Origin: Pseudobutyrivibrio sp. ACV-2
Lineage (GTDB): Bacteria; Bacillota; Clostridia; Lachnospirales; Lachnospiraceae
Direction: 5' to 3'
Assembly (NCBI RefSeq): GCF_900107545.1
Contig: NZ_FNQZ01000014.1
Span: 1-64,000 of the forward strand
DNA length: 64,000 nt
Shown piece after piece: positions 1 to 7,494 of this stretch (position 1 is its first letter; the number at the start of each line of letters is the position of its first letter). The position numbers and the translations under genes are program-made. The notes beneath the pieces were generated by a model. That model was not told the origin of the DNA. It made no database searches and saw only the letters and a list, made by a program, of their open reading frames with translations.

Positions 1-15
1 CTGCAATCATCAGTA

Positions 16-87
16 ATTTCGCGCCAAAGCGCGAAATATCATATTTCAGATTCAAGATTGCAAACGAGCGTCAGCGAGTTTCGCAAT
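16..87. repeat. Two tandem hairpins at the left edge
   Basis: A perfect 9-bp hairpin (ATTTCGCGC, loop CAAA, GCGCGAAAT) at 16-37 is followed by a second, bulged hairpin at 57-87 (ATTGC-AAAC paired with GTTTCGCAAT). No T-run follows, so these are not simple terminators. They may belong to an intergenic repeat family or to the broken gene they overlap. A similar TTTCGCG hairpin occurs near 48486-48511. Function unknown. Confidence 0.35.
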
Positions 88-277
88 TACCTATTATGAC
101 TATACTCTATTTCTAGCAATAAAAACAGAACATGAAAGAGAGCAAATCTTTGAATTGACCGATTATCCACATGAAAAGATAATTAAAGAGCTTGGTACAG
201 TGATGCGTATTGATTTATTAAATAAGCGTGATCCAGAGAAGTTTGAGGAGCTCTGTAAAGAACACGGTATTAAGTAA
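17..277 (+). pseudogene. 3' fragment of an unrecognised gene
   Basis: One frame is open from 17 to the TAA at 275-277 and ends with a plausible charged helical tail (KRDPEKFEELCKEHGIK). The first third is hairpin sequence that makes poor protein, and there is no start codon with a ribosome site. A terminator follows immediately. This looks like the 3' end of a gene whose 5' part was lost or replaced. The family was not recognised. Confidence 0.3.
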
Positions 278-290
278 AGATAGTTATGAC

Positions 291-322
291 AAGGCCTTTT
301 GCATTAAGCAGAGGTCTTTTTT
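291..322 (+). terminator. Intrinsic terminator (copy 1 of a duplicated element)
   Basis: AAGGCC-TTTTGC pairs with GCAGAGGTCTT, with G-U pairs, and six Ts follow. The same block, including the preceding ATAGTTAT, recurs at 2161-2206 after the next gene. Confidence 0.7.
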
Positions 323-436
323 CATTCGACGATTGTTTGTTTACAATAATACAATACTAATATAGCTAGCGTTTGCACCACTTGAGTATTAAAATACTTT
401 GGTGGTGCATTTTTGTGGCCAGAAGGGATAATAAAT

Positions 437-2152
437 ATGAAGAACAACAAGAGAAGACAACAAAACAGAATAAGCATAATATTGATAATCGTAGCGATAG
501 TGATGATTATTGGTTGTGGGGTATATTTCCTCTGTGGAAAAATGGGCCAAGGCCTGGAGGCTACCAGCGAGGAAGAAATAACTGCAATAGATAATCCAAT
601 GACTTCATTAGACAACGAAGAAGCAGAGGAACTGGATGCAACTAAATTAAATGAACTCGAAGATCTTTTTAACACCAATGAATATAACGGCTTTTTGACA
701 TACGCATTTACGAATCCAAGCGAGATTAATTGGGAGGAAGTATTTTACAACGGAGCTGGAATTAACAAAGAGAATGTATCTCAAAAAGAGAAAGATGAGT
801 ATCTTAAGTTGATGGAAAGCGATCAACTTGATACGGATTTAATTGCAATAGATAAGAATGACCTTACTAGTTATGTGAAAGAGAAGGCAGGGGTAGATGT
901 TAAGGATGTACATCTTTTTTGGATATATAGCGATAAATATCACTGCTATTATGCTGAGCATGGAGATACAAATTTTCTACCAGTTGAATGTATAAAAGGT
1001 GTAAAGAATGGTAATAGAATTACACTGGATTTTAAGCCAAGCAATGATGAGGGCTATGGAGTTTTAGGTGTTAATCCAGATAGAATAATCACCATTGAAG
1101 AAACTGATAAAGGATATATGGTGAAGTCTATGTATATTAATTGGGAGGATGGAAATAATCCGGAGCAGACCTTTGATGTGGATTTACCTGTGTTTGATGG
1201 TCAGTGCCGATTGATTAGCTGGGATGGAAATCTTGATACCAACGAGGATGCAAAAATTCTTCTTACTGTAGATGGTAACTATGAGTGTGGACATACAATA
1301 GGAACTGACGATAACTTTGAAGACAGTCATCTTCACATCAAAACTATAAGTGCAATTGGATTATTTGACTTTAATGCTGATGGACGCAAGGATATTGAGG
1401 TAATCGGAAAAGATTGGGAAGGAAATGATGCTCTTGCATTATTAAAATGTGAGCCAAGTTATGATGGAAGTTATTATTTTTCACTGGAGCCTGCAGCCTC
1501 AAATCTTATTTTATCTCAAATAAAAGGTGAGCTTACAATTCCAAATCTTAAGGCTGAGCTGCTTGGAGATAATAAGTCTGGAACAATTGATAATTGGAAA
1601 GATGCCTTTAAACTGGTTGTTAGATTTACTTCGGACAACGAAGATTTAAGCTATAACCTTGTCTATATAGATAATGATGATATTCCAGAGCTGGTGGTTG
1701 ATAGGACTGGTTATGAAGTTAGTGTTTACAAATATTCAGATGGTGTTGCAAAACCTGTTATTGAAGGTTGTGCATATGGAGCATTTGGAAATCACGGCTA
1801 TGATTACGCCCCTAAGAAAAACTGCATGCGAAACTATAATTCAGATTTTGCAGGAGCAATTATGTACACTACCTATTTCTCAATTCATGATGATGGCGAG
1901 GCAGTTGAAGATTATGAAGTGAAAACCATGAATTTCAAAGATTTAAATGGTGATGGCTACCCATCTACTGAAGAATTGGAAGCAAGTGATGAAAGCGACT
2001 GGGAAGGAACCACAGAGTATGGCATTATGAGTGGCGAATTATTTTCTGAAGAAGAGGAAAAAGCAGAGATTGAGAATATTGAAAGTACTTATATATTTAC
2101 GGGACTTTATGGTGAATATAGCTATGAAGAGCTTGTTAGCAAATTAAAATAG
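437..2152 (+). CDS. Membrane-anchored extracellular protein with calcium-loop-like repeats
   Basis: A 571-residue hypothetical protein. The ATG at 437 follows AGAAGGG; an upstream TTG at 413 has no ribosome site and was rejected. Residues 1-14 are basic, about 15-37 form one transmembrane or uncleaved signal segment (IIGCGVYFL), and the rest is an acidic exported domain. Three Asp/Asn-rich loops resemble EF-hand or dockerin calcium loops: DFNADGRKD, DNDDIPEL and DLNGDGYPS. Proteins of this sort are common in Lachnospiraceae, but I cannot assign a family or substrate. It is a single-gene unit between two copies of the same terminator. Confidence 0.75.
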   Translation: MKNNKRRQQNRISIILIIVAIVMIIGCGVYFLCGKMGQGLEATSEEEITAIDNPMTSLDNEEAEELDATKLNELEDLFNTNEYNGFLTYAFTNPSEINWEEVFYNGAGINKENVSQKEKDEYLKLMESDQLDTDLIAIDKNDLTSYVKEKAGVDVKDVHLFWIYSDKYHCYYAEHGDTNFLPVECIKGVKNGNRITLDFKPSNDEGYGVLGVNPDRIITIEETDKGYMVKSMYINWEDGNNPEQTFDVDLPVFDGQCRLISWDGNLDTNEDAKILLTVDGNYECGHTIGTDDNFEDSHLHIKTISAIGLFDFNADGRKDIEVIGKDWEGNDALALLKCEPSYDGSYYFSLEPAASNLILSQIKGELTIPNLKAELLGDNKSGTIDNWKDAFKLVVRFTSDNEDLSYNLVYIDNDDIPELVVDRTGYEVSVYKYSDGVAKPVIEGCAYGAFGNHGYDYAPKKNCMRNYNSDFAGAIMYTTYFSIHDDGEAVEDYEVKTMNFKDLNGDGYPSTEELEASDESDWEGTTEYGIMSGELFSEEEEKAEIENIESTYIFTGLYGEYSYEELVSKLK

Positions 2153-2172
2153 GAAATAAATATAGTTATTAT

Positions 2173-2206
2173 AAGGCCTTTTGCAAGCAGCAGAGGTCTT
2201 TTTTTA
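2173..2206 (+). terminator. Intrinsic terminator (copy 2 of a duplicated element)
   Basis: AAGGCCTTTTGCAAGCAGCAGAGGTC followed by seven Ts is nearly identical to the element at 291-322. It ends the 437-2152 gene. Confidence 0.7.
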
Positions 2207-2380
2207 TATCTTGAGATTAGATATAATCAATCAAAGATAACCTATGAGAATAATCTATGCCAAAAAAGAGTAGAAAATGAAGCTTTTGCAATAGTCGGAG
2301 AGCCATATAATGAGTGGCATAAGCAAGGTATAGGATTTTTCACGTTAGATAAAATTTGCTAAGAAAGAATAGGGGGCTTT

Positions 2381-3136
2381 ATGAAGATAGCTAGAGTTAT
2401 TCTTATCACTGCATTATTTATTGTACTAACAGGTTGCGCTTATAATCAAAAGATGGATGGGGATGGTATGGTAAGAAGCTATACCCAAATCTCTCAGGAA
2501 GAAGCCATGGAAATGATGCAAAAGGATGATGGTCATGTAATATTAGATGTCAGAAGACAAGATGAGTATGACCAGGGCCATATTCCTGGCGCTATTCTGA
2601 TTCCTAATGAGACCATTGATACAGAGATGCCAGAAGAGCTTCCAGATAAGGAACAGATAATATTGATATATTGCCGTAGAGGTAATCGCTCAAAGGAAGC
2701 AGCACAAAAGCTCTTTGATATGGGCTATGATAATGTATATGAATTTGGTGGCATCAATACTTGGACAGGGGAAATAGTTACTGAGGAAGCGGAGGAAGAC
2801 GTATCCATGAAAATGATGATAGGAGAAACAGAAGTACCAGTTACATGGGAAGAAAATGATTCTGTTGAAGAATTAAAGAGTCTTCTTCCAATAACTGTTA
2901 ACATGTCTATGTACGGTGACTTTGAGCAGGTTGGCTCACTAGGACAAAGTATCGTGCGAAATGATAAGCAGACAACAACTAATCCAGGGGATATAGTTCT
3001 TTATTCTGGAGATCAGATTGTTGTATTTTATGGTTCCAATTCTTGGAGCTACACAAGACTTGGCCATGTAGATCTAGCTGATGATGAACTCGCTGAAATG
3101 CTTTCTAATGGAGATGTCACTATAAAACTATATTAG
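2381..3136 (+). CDS. Rhodanese-domain lipoprotein with C-terminal cyclophilin-like domain
   Basis: 251 residues. A type II signal peptide ends in a lipobox (LTGC, Cys19), so the protein should sit on the outer face of the membrane. Residues about 35-130 are a rhodanese domain (VILDVRRQDEYDQGHIPGA) with the active-site loop YCRRGNRS, which keeps the catalytic Cys. Residues about 140-250 (MMIGETEVPVTWEEN...GDIVLYSGDQIVVFYG) match the cyclophilin-like fold seen as a separate domain in Clostridia. Rhodaneses move sulfane sulfur; the fusion suggests an extracytoplasmic sulfur or redox role, which is inference. AGGGGG precedes the ATG. Confidence 0.85.
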   Translation: MKIARVILITALFIVLTGCAYNQKMDGDGMVRSYTQISQEEAMEMMQKDDGHVILDVRRQDEYDQGHIPGAILIPNETIDTEMPEELPDKEQIILIYCRRGNRSKEAAQKLFDMGYDNVYEFGGINTWTGEIVTEEAEEDVSMKMMIGETEVPVTWEENDSVEELKSLLPITVNMSMYGDFEQVGSLGQSIVRNDKQTTTNPGDIVLYSGDQIVVFYGSNSWSYTRLGHVDLADDELAEMLSNGDVTIKLY

Positions 3137-3150
3137 TAAACATATTGCAT

Positions 3151-3453
3151 TTATTTTTTGCCTTTCTTGGAATCACGATAATAGTCCAGGGAAGGCATTC
3201 TTTGTTCTTTAATATCATATCTAATCTGAATTTCCTCAGGAGAATAGCTCTTAAGAAGACTTTCAAAGCTGATAATGGAACCAGCCTTAGTAATTCTGCG
3301 ACGATCAATGTAGACATTATAGGTATTGAACAGTGTTCCATTCAAGATAAGGTATGCAGTACCTTTAGCATCAGAATAAAGCCCTTTTCTTACACCTTCC
3401 TCGAAAGTCTGAATATCCATAATCTTAGAGTCTTTTGGATTTAAGGCTCCCAT
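3151..3453 (-). CDS. Hypothetical protein
   Basis: About 100 residues, convergent with the rhodanese gene. The longer frame begins with an ATG at 3489, but a TATAAT box at 3497-3502 would start transcription at about that base. The internal ATG at 3453, with AAGGA seven bases upstream, is therefore the better start. The protein is charged and soluble with a Lys-rich tail. Family not recognised. Confidence 0.6.
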   Translation of the reverse strand: MGALNPKDSKIMDIQTFEEGVRKGLYSDAKGTAYLILNGTLFNTYNVYIDRRRITKAGSIISFESLLKSYSPEEIQIRYDIKEQRMPSLDYYRDSKKGKK

Positions 3454-3496
3454 ATTAGATTCCTTGTTAGCTGAAATATTATTTTCCATGGCACAT

Positions 3497-3502
3497 ATTA
3501 TA
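3497..3502 (-). promoter_or_regulatory. -10 box for the 3151-3453 gene
   Basis: TATAAT on the minus strand, about 37 bases upstream of the preferred start's ribosome site. No good -35 hexamer is visible 16-18 bases upstream, so this rests on the -10 alone. Confidence 0.4.
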
Positions 3503-3542
3503 CACGCAAATTATGGAAATACTATGTAAATATATTAATGCG

Positions 3543-3587
3543 TAGTTCTAATAGTTAATATAGTTAAAATAGTTATAATCGTTAAAA
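3543..3587. repeat. Tandem 9-bp repeat, five copies
   Basis: Five contiguous 9-mers of the form TAGTTNWAA (TAGTTCTAA, TAGTTAATA, TAGTTAAAA, TAGTTATAA, TCGTTAAAA) lie in the gap between divergent genes. The role is unknown; it could be a slippage-prone minisatellite or a direct-repeat protein site. Confidence 0.6.
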
Positions 3588-3748
3588 CCTATCATAGCTC
3601 TCAAGAAAAAATAAATAAAAAAAGTTGGTGCATCAAAACCTTGTAAATACAGGGCTTTGGCGTCTTTTTCATATATGAACCAAAAAATATTTTGATCAAA
3701 ACTCCCAAATTGGGACATTGGCTTTATGAAAGGGTTAGGAAGGAGCTG

Positions 3749-4042
3749 ATGATTTTGACCCAAGAAGAATTACTAGAAGAAGTCAAAGGGAAGGATGAAG
3801 ATGGTAAATCTAAAGCTCAGGTTACTGTAGGTATTATGGATGTCTTAAATAATGAGATGATTGACTCCATAACCTCACTGTATGGTGTTTTAGATGTAGC
3901 TATTGTTCCAGATTATAATTCAGCATTTGAGCTTGTCTATACTGATAGTGCAGATTATGAGTTTGTTCAGATGACAGGTATTGTATCATACACCACTTGG
4001 ATTGGTTGGCTAATAGCGTACCTTTCTTTGTTTATGTGTTAA
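3749..4042 (+). CDS. Hypothetical protein
   Basis: 97 residues. The ATG at 3749 follows AGGAAGGAG with ideal spacing, so I prefer it to the upstream frame opening at 3692. The first 80 residues are acidic and soluble; the C-terminus (TTWIGWLIAYLSLFMC) is a hydrophobic tail that looks like one membrane segment or the result of truncation. A strong terminator follows 18 bases after the stop. Not recognised. Confidence 0.55.
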   Translation: MILTQEELLEEVKGKDEDGKSKAQVTVGIMDVLNNEMIDSITSLYGVLDVAIVPDYNSAFELVYTDSADYEFVQMTGIVSYTTWIGWLIAYLSLFMC

Positions 4043-4059
4043 TATTTTCTAATACCAAA

Positions 4060-4098
4060 AGCTCCAGGGCTCTTTACCTCTCCCTGGGGCTATTTTTA
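4060..4098 (+). terminator. Intrinsic terminator
   Basis: AGCTCCAGGG and CCCTGGGGCT form a 10-bp stem followed by ATTTTTATTT. Confidence 0.85.
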
Positions 4099-4221
4099 TT
4101 TAAATGTCCAAAAGTGGATAAAATAATAAGATTTGGACAAAACTAGTAATTTCATAAAAAACTATTCGCGGAAAGAGGGAAAATTAGATAGATTTTGCGG
4201 CCTCATATTATTTATAGAAAG

Positions 4222-4259
4222 CAGCTCAGAGATCTGTTTTAGTCTCTGGGCTGTTTTTC
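4222..4259 (+). terminator. Intrinsic terminator with no gene directly upstream
   Basis: CAGCTCAGAGA pairs with TCTCTGGGCTG, followed by TTTTTCT. It lies in the 4099-4325 gap, where I see no coding sequence. It may terminate an unseen short RNA or act in the leader of the next gene. Confidence 0.7.
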
Positions 4260-4325
4260 TATCTTATGCCAACTAAAACTGTTAGAATTATAATAACTAT
4301 TTACGAAAAATTGGGAGATAAGATA

Positions 4326-5105
4326 ATGATTACAATGCAGCCAACTGATCATCTAGTGGGGATAAATGTACAGGGGGATTATTATGATTTTGAAGCATTT
4401 GTTGATGCAGCCCATAGACTAACTGGCATGTGGCCAGATGAAAACTATAAAGATCCATATTATTCATGCAGTAATAGACTCCTAGGTATATGCTATGACA
4501 TACGACACGCGTACCAAGGCGATAGAGAAGTAGTGGTGAAAGATAATGGCCTTAATAGGGAAGTGATGAAATACCATAATCTTGTAATGTCAGATCAGAC
4601 TGTATATTACAGTGTAAACATCCTTTTCCCAGAAGCCATTTTCATGGCAACTACATCTGAAAAGTTCTTGAGTTATGCCCAAAAGTACTATGGGAAAAAC
4701 GGGAAAAAGCTTATGGAAAAGGAAGGTTGGCCTTTATACTATGAGTATCCGCAGTACCTAAAAGACTGCGCCGTTATAAGAAGCTTTGCGTGTCTAATAT
4801 GGGGGGCAGTTGGAGATGTCATTGGTGAAGCTGCCCTTGAACGTATCTTAAATTCACAAAGTCCATATGAAGCATATATCGGTTATGCAGCACAGTATAT
4901 AGATAAATTTGATATAGAGCTGATTAATGCCAAACTAGATAAAAGAGTAGGTAAACTTAAAACCATGGCAAAGAAGATAGTAGATCCAGATAACAGTTAT
5001 TATCAGGTATATGCAGATGTTTCTGCCGCGGCCAGAGCATATGGTTGCTCTATTCATGAGGTGCATGACCCTGATTTAGATTTTCCTGAAGAAATTGAGT
5101 GGTAG
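4326..5105 (+). CDS. Hypothetical protein, possibly DUF6904-like
   Basis: 259 residues. The ATG at 4326 has GGGAG eight bases upstream; the frame is open from 4266 but lacks a ribosome site there. The sequence is soluble with many aromatic residues (NVQGDYYDFEAFVDAAHRL...CYDIRHAYQG...VYYSVNILFPEAIF). The pattern recalls the uncharacterised DUF6904 family of Firmicutes, an impression only. It heads a run of three small hypothetical genes that ends at 5637. Confidence 0.6.
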   Translation: MITMQPTDHLVGINVQGDYYDFEAFVDAAHRLTGMWPDENYKDPYYSCSNRLLGICYDIRHAYQGDREVVVKDNGLNREVMKYHNLVMSDQTVYYSVNILFPEAIFMATTSEKFLSYAQKYYGKNGKKLMEKEGWPLYYEYPQYLKDCAVIRSFACLIWGAVGDVIGEAALERILNSQSPYEAYIGYAAQYIDKFDIELINAKLDKRVGKLKTMAKKIVDPDNSYYQVYADVSAAARAYGCSIHEVHDPDLDFPEEIEW

Positions 5106-5118
5106 CGGAGATATAGAG

Positions 5119-5298
5119 ATGAACAAAAAAGACCAAATGACAGTAGAAAACTTCGTGAGTACAGGGATGGAACTAGAAACCCTCTACACTTGTTTTCCAG
5201 ACTTTTCAAAGGAAGAAATAGCTGAGATTTACAACAACTATAAAGACAATGAAATGCCAACAAGTAATTCTACAGGCATGCGTATCAATTGCTCATAA
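5119..5298 (+). CDS. Small hypothetical protein
   Basis: 59 residues, starting 13 bases after the preceding stop with GGAG upstream. The acidic sequence ends in a Ser/Thr-rich tail. The close spacing suggests co-transcription with its neighbours on both sides. No family recognised. Confidence 0.5.
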   Translation: MNKKDQMTVENFVSTGMELETLYTCFPDFSKEEIAEIYNNYKDNEMPTSNSTGMRINCS

Positions 5299-5313
5299 GG
5301 TAAGGTGGTAAAA

Positions 5314-5637
5314 ATGGATATAAGAAAGCAGGATTGGAAACTGTTTAGAGAAAAAGTTCCTGAATGGCAAGAACTATATATGGAAAAGCTATTAAAGCAA
5401 TACATAGCTCTACTATCGGATGAGAGTAGCTATGCGTCAAAGAGATTTTGGAAATTGGACGAGAAGATTAAAAAGGATAAGCGTACCCCTGGTGTACAGC
5501 TGCAGCTAGACAAGTCCGAGATGGAAATAGATACAGCTCATTTAATCATGGATGGTGCAATAACGCTTGATGACTTATCAGATTTCAGCAAGGAATTCCA
5601 GGATACTGTTAATAGTCTCATAGAAAGATTTAATTAG
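5314..5637 (+). CDS. Small conserved-looking cytosolic protein
   Basis: 107 residues, ATG at 5314 after AAGGTGG. The sequence (MDIRKQDWKLFREKVPEWQE) is highly charged and probably all helical. Similar small proteins occur in Clostridia without a known function. Last gene of the 4326-5637 group. Confidence 0.65.
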   Translation: MDIRKQDWKLFREKVPEWQELYMEKLLKQYIALLSDESSYASKRFWKLDEKIKKDKRTPGVQLQLDKSEMEIDTAHLIMDGAITLDDLSDFSKEFQDTVNSLIERFN

Positions 5638-5745
5638 AAAGATATTAAATGATATAGAAAGCACCACTAAATATAGAACTTTATAACAGCTTGAAATAAC
5701 TACAGACAAGCTGGAATATTTGATAATATCGAGGAAGAATAAGTT

Positions 5746-5916
5746 ATGTTTTTTATTATGGGAATTGAAAAGGAAGGTAGACCTCTTGCAGGTAGCATTT
5801 ATGCTATGTATAAAGCTGGTAGCATAAACATTACTGATTTTGCAAATCTACTGAGCTGCTCACGTACAACTATATATAAATACATTAGCATTAAAGAAAT
5901 TTCTGAAAGTACATAA
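5746..5916 (+). CDS. Small helix-turn-helix protein
   Basis: 56 residues, ATG at 5746 preceded by GAGGAAG. The C-terminal half (ITDFANLLSCSRTTIYKYISI) reads as a helix-turn-helix with the recognition helix near SRTTIYKYI, like the DNA-binding end of serine recombinases. It could be a free-standing small regulator or the 3' remnant of a resolvase; no catalytic domain is present upstream. Confidence 0.5.
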   Translation: MFFIMGIEKEGRPLAGSIYAMYKAGSINITDFANLLSCSRTTIYKYISIKEISEST

Positions 5917-5951
5917 ATTAAGATTATAATTGTAGAAGGAGTACTGATTTA

Positions 5952-6293
5952 ATGAACATACAGATTTTTGGAACAAAGAAATGTAATGATACAAAAAAAG
6001 CAGAGCGCTTCTTTAAGGAGCGTGGTATCAAGTACCAGTTCATCGACATGAAGGAAAAAGGCATGAGCAAGGGGGAATTCACCTCTGTTGCCCAGGTAAA
6101 CGGAAACATTGATGCCATGCTGGATCCAAACTGCAAGGATCAGGATACTCTTACCCTGATTCGATATATTGCAGAAGAGGATAAGCTTGAAAAGATTCTG
6201 AAAAATCCTCAGGTAATCAGGACACCGGTTGTCAGAAATGGGAAACAGTCCACCATCGGCTACCAGCCGGATGTGTGGAAGAAGTGGGAGTAA
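5952..6293 (+). CDS. ArsC/Spx-family thioredoxin-fold protein
   Basis: 113 residues with an N-terminal thioredoxin-like fold (MNIQIFGTKKCNDTKKAERFF). Cys11 is kept but the Spx-type second cysteine of CxxC is replaced (CNDT), so it is closer to ArsC-like reductases than to the redox switch Spx. The C-terminal RTPVVRNGKQSTIGYQPDVWK matches the family's substrate-side loop. AGAAGGAG lies 10 bases upstream. The substrate cannot be told from sequence. The Nudix gene starts 15 bases later, so the two are probably co-transcribed. Confidence 0.85.
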   Translation: MNIQIFGTKKCNDTKKAERFFKERGIKYQFIDMKEKGMSKGEFTSVAQVNGNIDAMLDPNCKDQDTLTLIRYIAEEDKLEKILKNPQVIRTPVVRNGKQSTIGYQPDVWKKWE

Positions 6294-6308
6294 ATAAGGT
6301 ATTAACTA

Positions 6309-6791
6309 ATGGCAGGTAAAGACATGACAGTTCCTTGCGAGGATGGATTAATCAACCTTCGCGTTGGAGCAATTATTCTGAAGAACAGTAAAATATTGAT
6401 GGTTGGGAATGACCGGTCGGAGTATCTTTATTCTGTCGGTGGACGCATCAAGTTTGGTGAGACATCTGAAGAAGCAATCCTACGAGAAGTGTTTGAAGAA
6501 ACAGGCATTAAGATGGAAGTCGATCGACTGGGGTTCATTCACGAAAATTATTTTTGGGGCGATGCTGAATCAAATCATGGCAAGCTTATCTATGAGGTTT
6601 CATATTTCTACTATATGAGAGTTCCGGAGAATTTCGAGCCATTATGCATGAGTATGACAGAAGACAATCATGAGGAATTTCTTCGATGGATAGATGTTAA
6701 TGATCCAATAAAGTATTACCCTGAGTTCTTCAGAACCGAGCTATTACATCCAGAAAACAGAGTAAAGCATTTTGTAACGGATGAGAGGTAA
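6309..6791 (+). CDS. Nudix hydrolase
   Basis: 160 residues with a complete Nudix box at 45-67 (G45, E51, R59-E60, E63-E64, G66), the Mg-binding signature for hydrolysis of nucleoside diphosphate-linked compounds. The flanking sequence (VGAIILKNSKILMV...FIHENYF) is typical of the MutT-like subgroup found as single genes in Firmicutes. The substrate is not predictable. Likely co-transcribed with the ArsC-like gene. Confidence 0.9.
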   Translation: MAGKDMTVPCEDGLINLRVGAIILKNSKILMVGNDRSEYLYSVGGRIKFGETSEEAILREVFEETGIKMEVDRLGFIHENYFWGDAESNHGKLIYEVSYFYYMRVPENFEPLCMSMTEDNHEEFLRWIDVNDPIKYYPEFFRTELLHPENRVKHFVTDER

Positions 6792-6842
6792 TTATCTGTA
6801 TATTTAACAAATTTGGTGTTAGATGAAACATTAACATTAATA

Positions 6843-6870
6843 TTGTTAAAGAAAATATGTCTGATATAAT
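6843..6870 (+). promoter_or_regulatory. Promoter of the holin-like toxin mRNA
   Basis: TTGTTA, 16 bases, TATAAT. It is followed by a GC-rich leader of about 80 nt with a stem (CCCTCGCCAGAGGGG) before the ribosome site AAGGGGGTG. Confidence 0.65.
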
Positions 6871-6957
6871 ATTTCACGGAGCTATCAATGATGGTAGGCG
6901 GTTAGCCCTCGCCAGAGGGGTGTTACAGCCCTCTGAGTAATCAAGGGGGTGATGCTA

Positions 6958-7044
6958 ATGGTTACATATAGTGATTTGTTCACTTATACACTAGTTTTAA
7001 TCGGCATAATAACCTTAGTTTATAATTTGACAAAAAAGAAATAG
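6958..7044 (+). CDS. Putative holin-like toxin peptide of a type I toxin-antitoxin pair
   Basis: 28 residues, MVTYSDLFTYTLVLIGIITL followed by a short tail ending KKK. A short polar start, one hydrophobic helix and a Lys tail are the signature of the holin-like toxins (TxpA/BsrG type) of Firmicutes. AAGGGGGTG lies seven bases before the ATG at 6958; an in-frame ATG at 6952 is too close to it. The mRNA has its own promoter at 6843-6870 and a long leader. An antisense RNA gene faces it from the right and overlaps its 3' end, so the toxin is probably controlled by RNA-RNA pairing. Toxicity itself is inferred. Confidence 0.75.
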   Translation: MVTYSDLFTYTLVLIGIITLVYNLTKKK

Positions 7045-7124
7045 CCGCCCATAGTCTGGTAAACTTGGCGGCTATTCTTAGCTAATATTTCACCGGGCCA
7101 CCGTCTATCGGTAGCTCTTTTGTT
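7031..7124 (-). ncRNA. Antisense antitoxin RNA of the type I module
   Basis: The minus strand carries a textbook promoter: TTGACA at 7154-7159, 17-bp spacer, TATTAT at 7131-7136. That predicts a start near 7124. Transcription would end at a perfect 10-bp hairpin (7040-7076, AATAGCCGCC/GGCGGCTATT) followed on this strand by TTTCTTTTTTG. The RNA of about 94 nt overlaps the toxin stop codon and 3' untranslated region, the arrangement of txpA/RatA. Its 5' part (GAGCTACCGATAGACGG) resembles the toxin leader (GAGCTATCAATGATGG). Confidence 0.7.
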
Positions 7125-7141
7125 ATGCTTATAATACCACC

Positions 7142-7366
7142 TTAGAAACGCCCTGTCAAAACAAAGAAAATGGTTGTGAAAATGCTGATAGTAAGGGCAT
7201 TTATCCAGCCCATTGTAAAGAAAAAGAACAGAAATATACCTAAAACCAATATAAATGAAATGAGCCTATTTTTAATAAAAGAAAATTTTGCAATTGAATT
7301 TATCAGGTAGATAGCGCCTAGAACTGCACCTAAGGCTGCGCCTACAAACATTAGTAACCAAATCAT
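7142..7366 (-). CDS. Small three-helix membrane protein, probably truncated
   Basis: 74 residues, three hydrophobic segments (about 2-22, 34-52 and 54-71). GAGG lies eight bases upstream of the ATG. The sequence resembles the N-terminal membrane part of some Firmicute membrane-anchored metallophosphoesterases, without any enzyme domain. The last codons (VLTGRF) contain the -35 box of the antitoxin RNA, so the gene probably lost its 3' end where the toxin-antitoxin module joined. That is inference. Confidence 0.5.
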   Translation of the reverse strand: MIWLLMFVGAALGAVLGAIYLINSIAKFSFIKNRLISFILVLGIFLFFFFTMGWINALTISIFTTIFFVLTGRF

Positions 7367-7494
7367 AATATAACCTCATAAAGCTAAAACTACATATGCC
7401 ATATAATACTATCAAATTGTGTTTATTTTAGAATGGACATTTTGTATACTTATGAGGCATAACAATCAGGCGAGAACTATTGGAGGTGACAGAA

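Noticed and set aside
2204-2362. Open frame of about 50 codons ending TLDKIC before the rhodanese gene
   Set aside because: No start codon or ribosome site and no recognised family; perhaps a remnant but not supportable as a gene.
5924-6136. Minus-strand 70-residue frame over the ArsC-like gene
   Set aside because: Antisense shadow of a well-supported gene.
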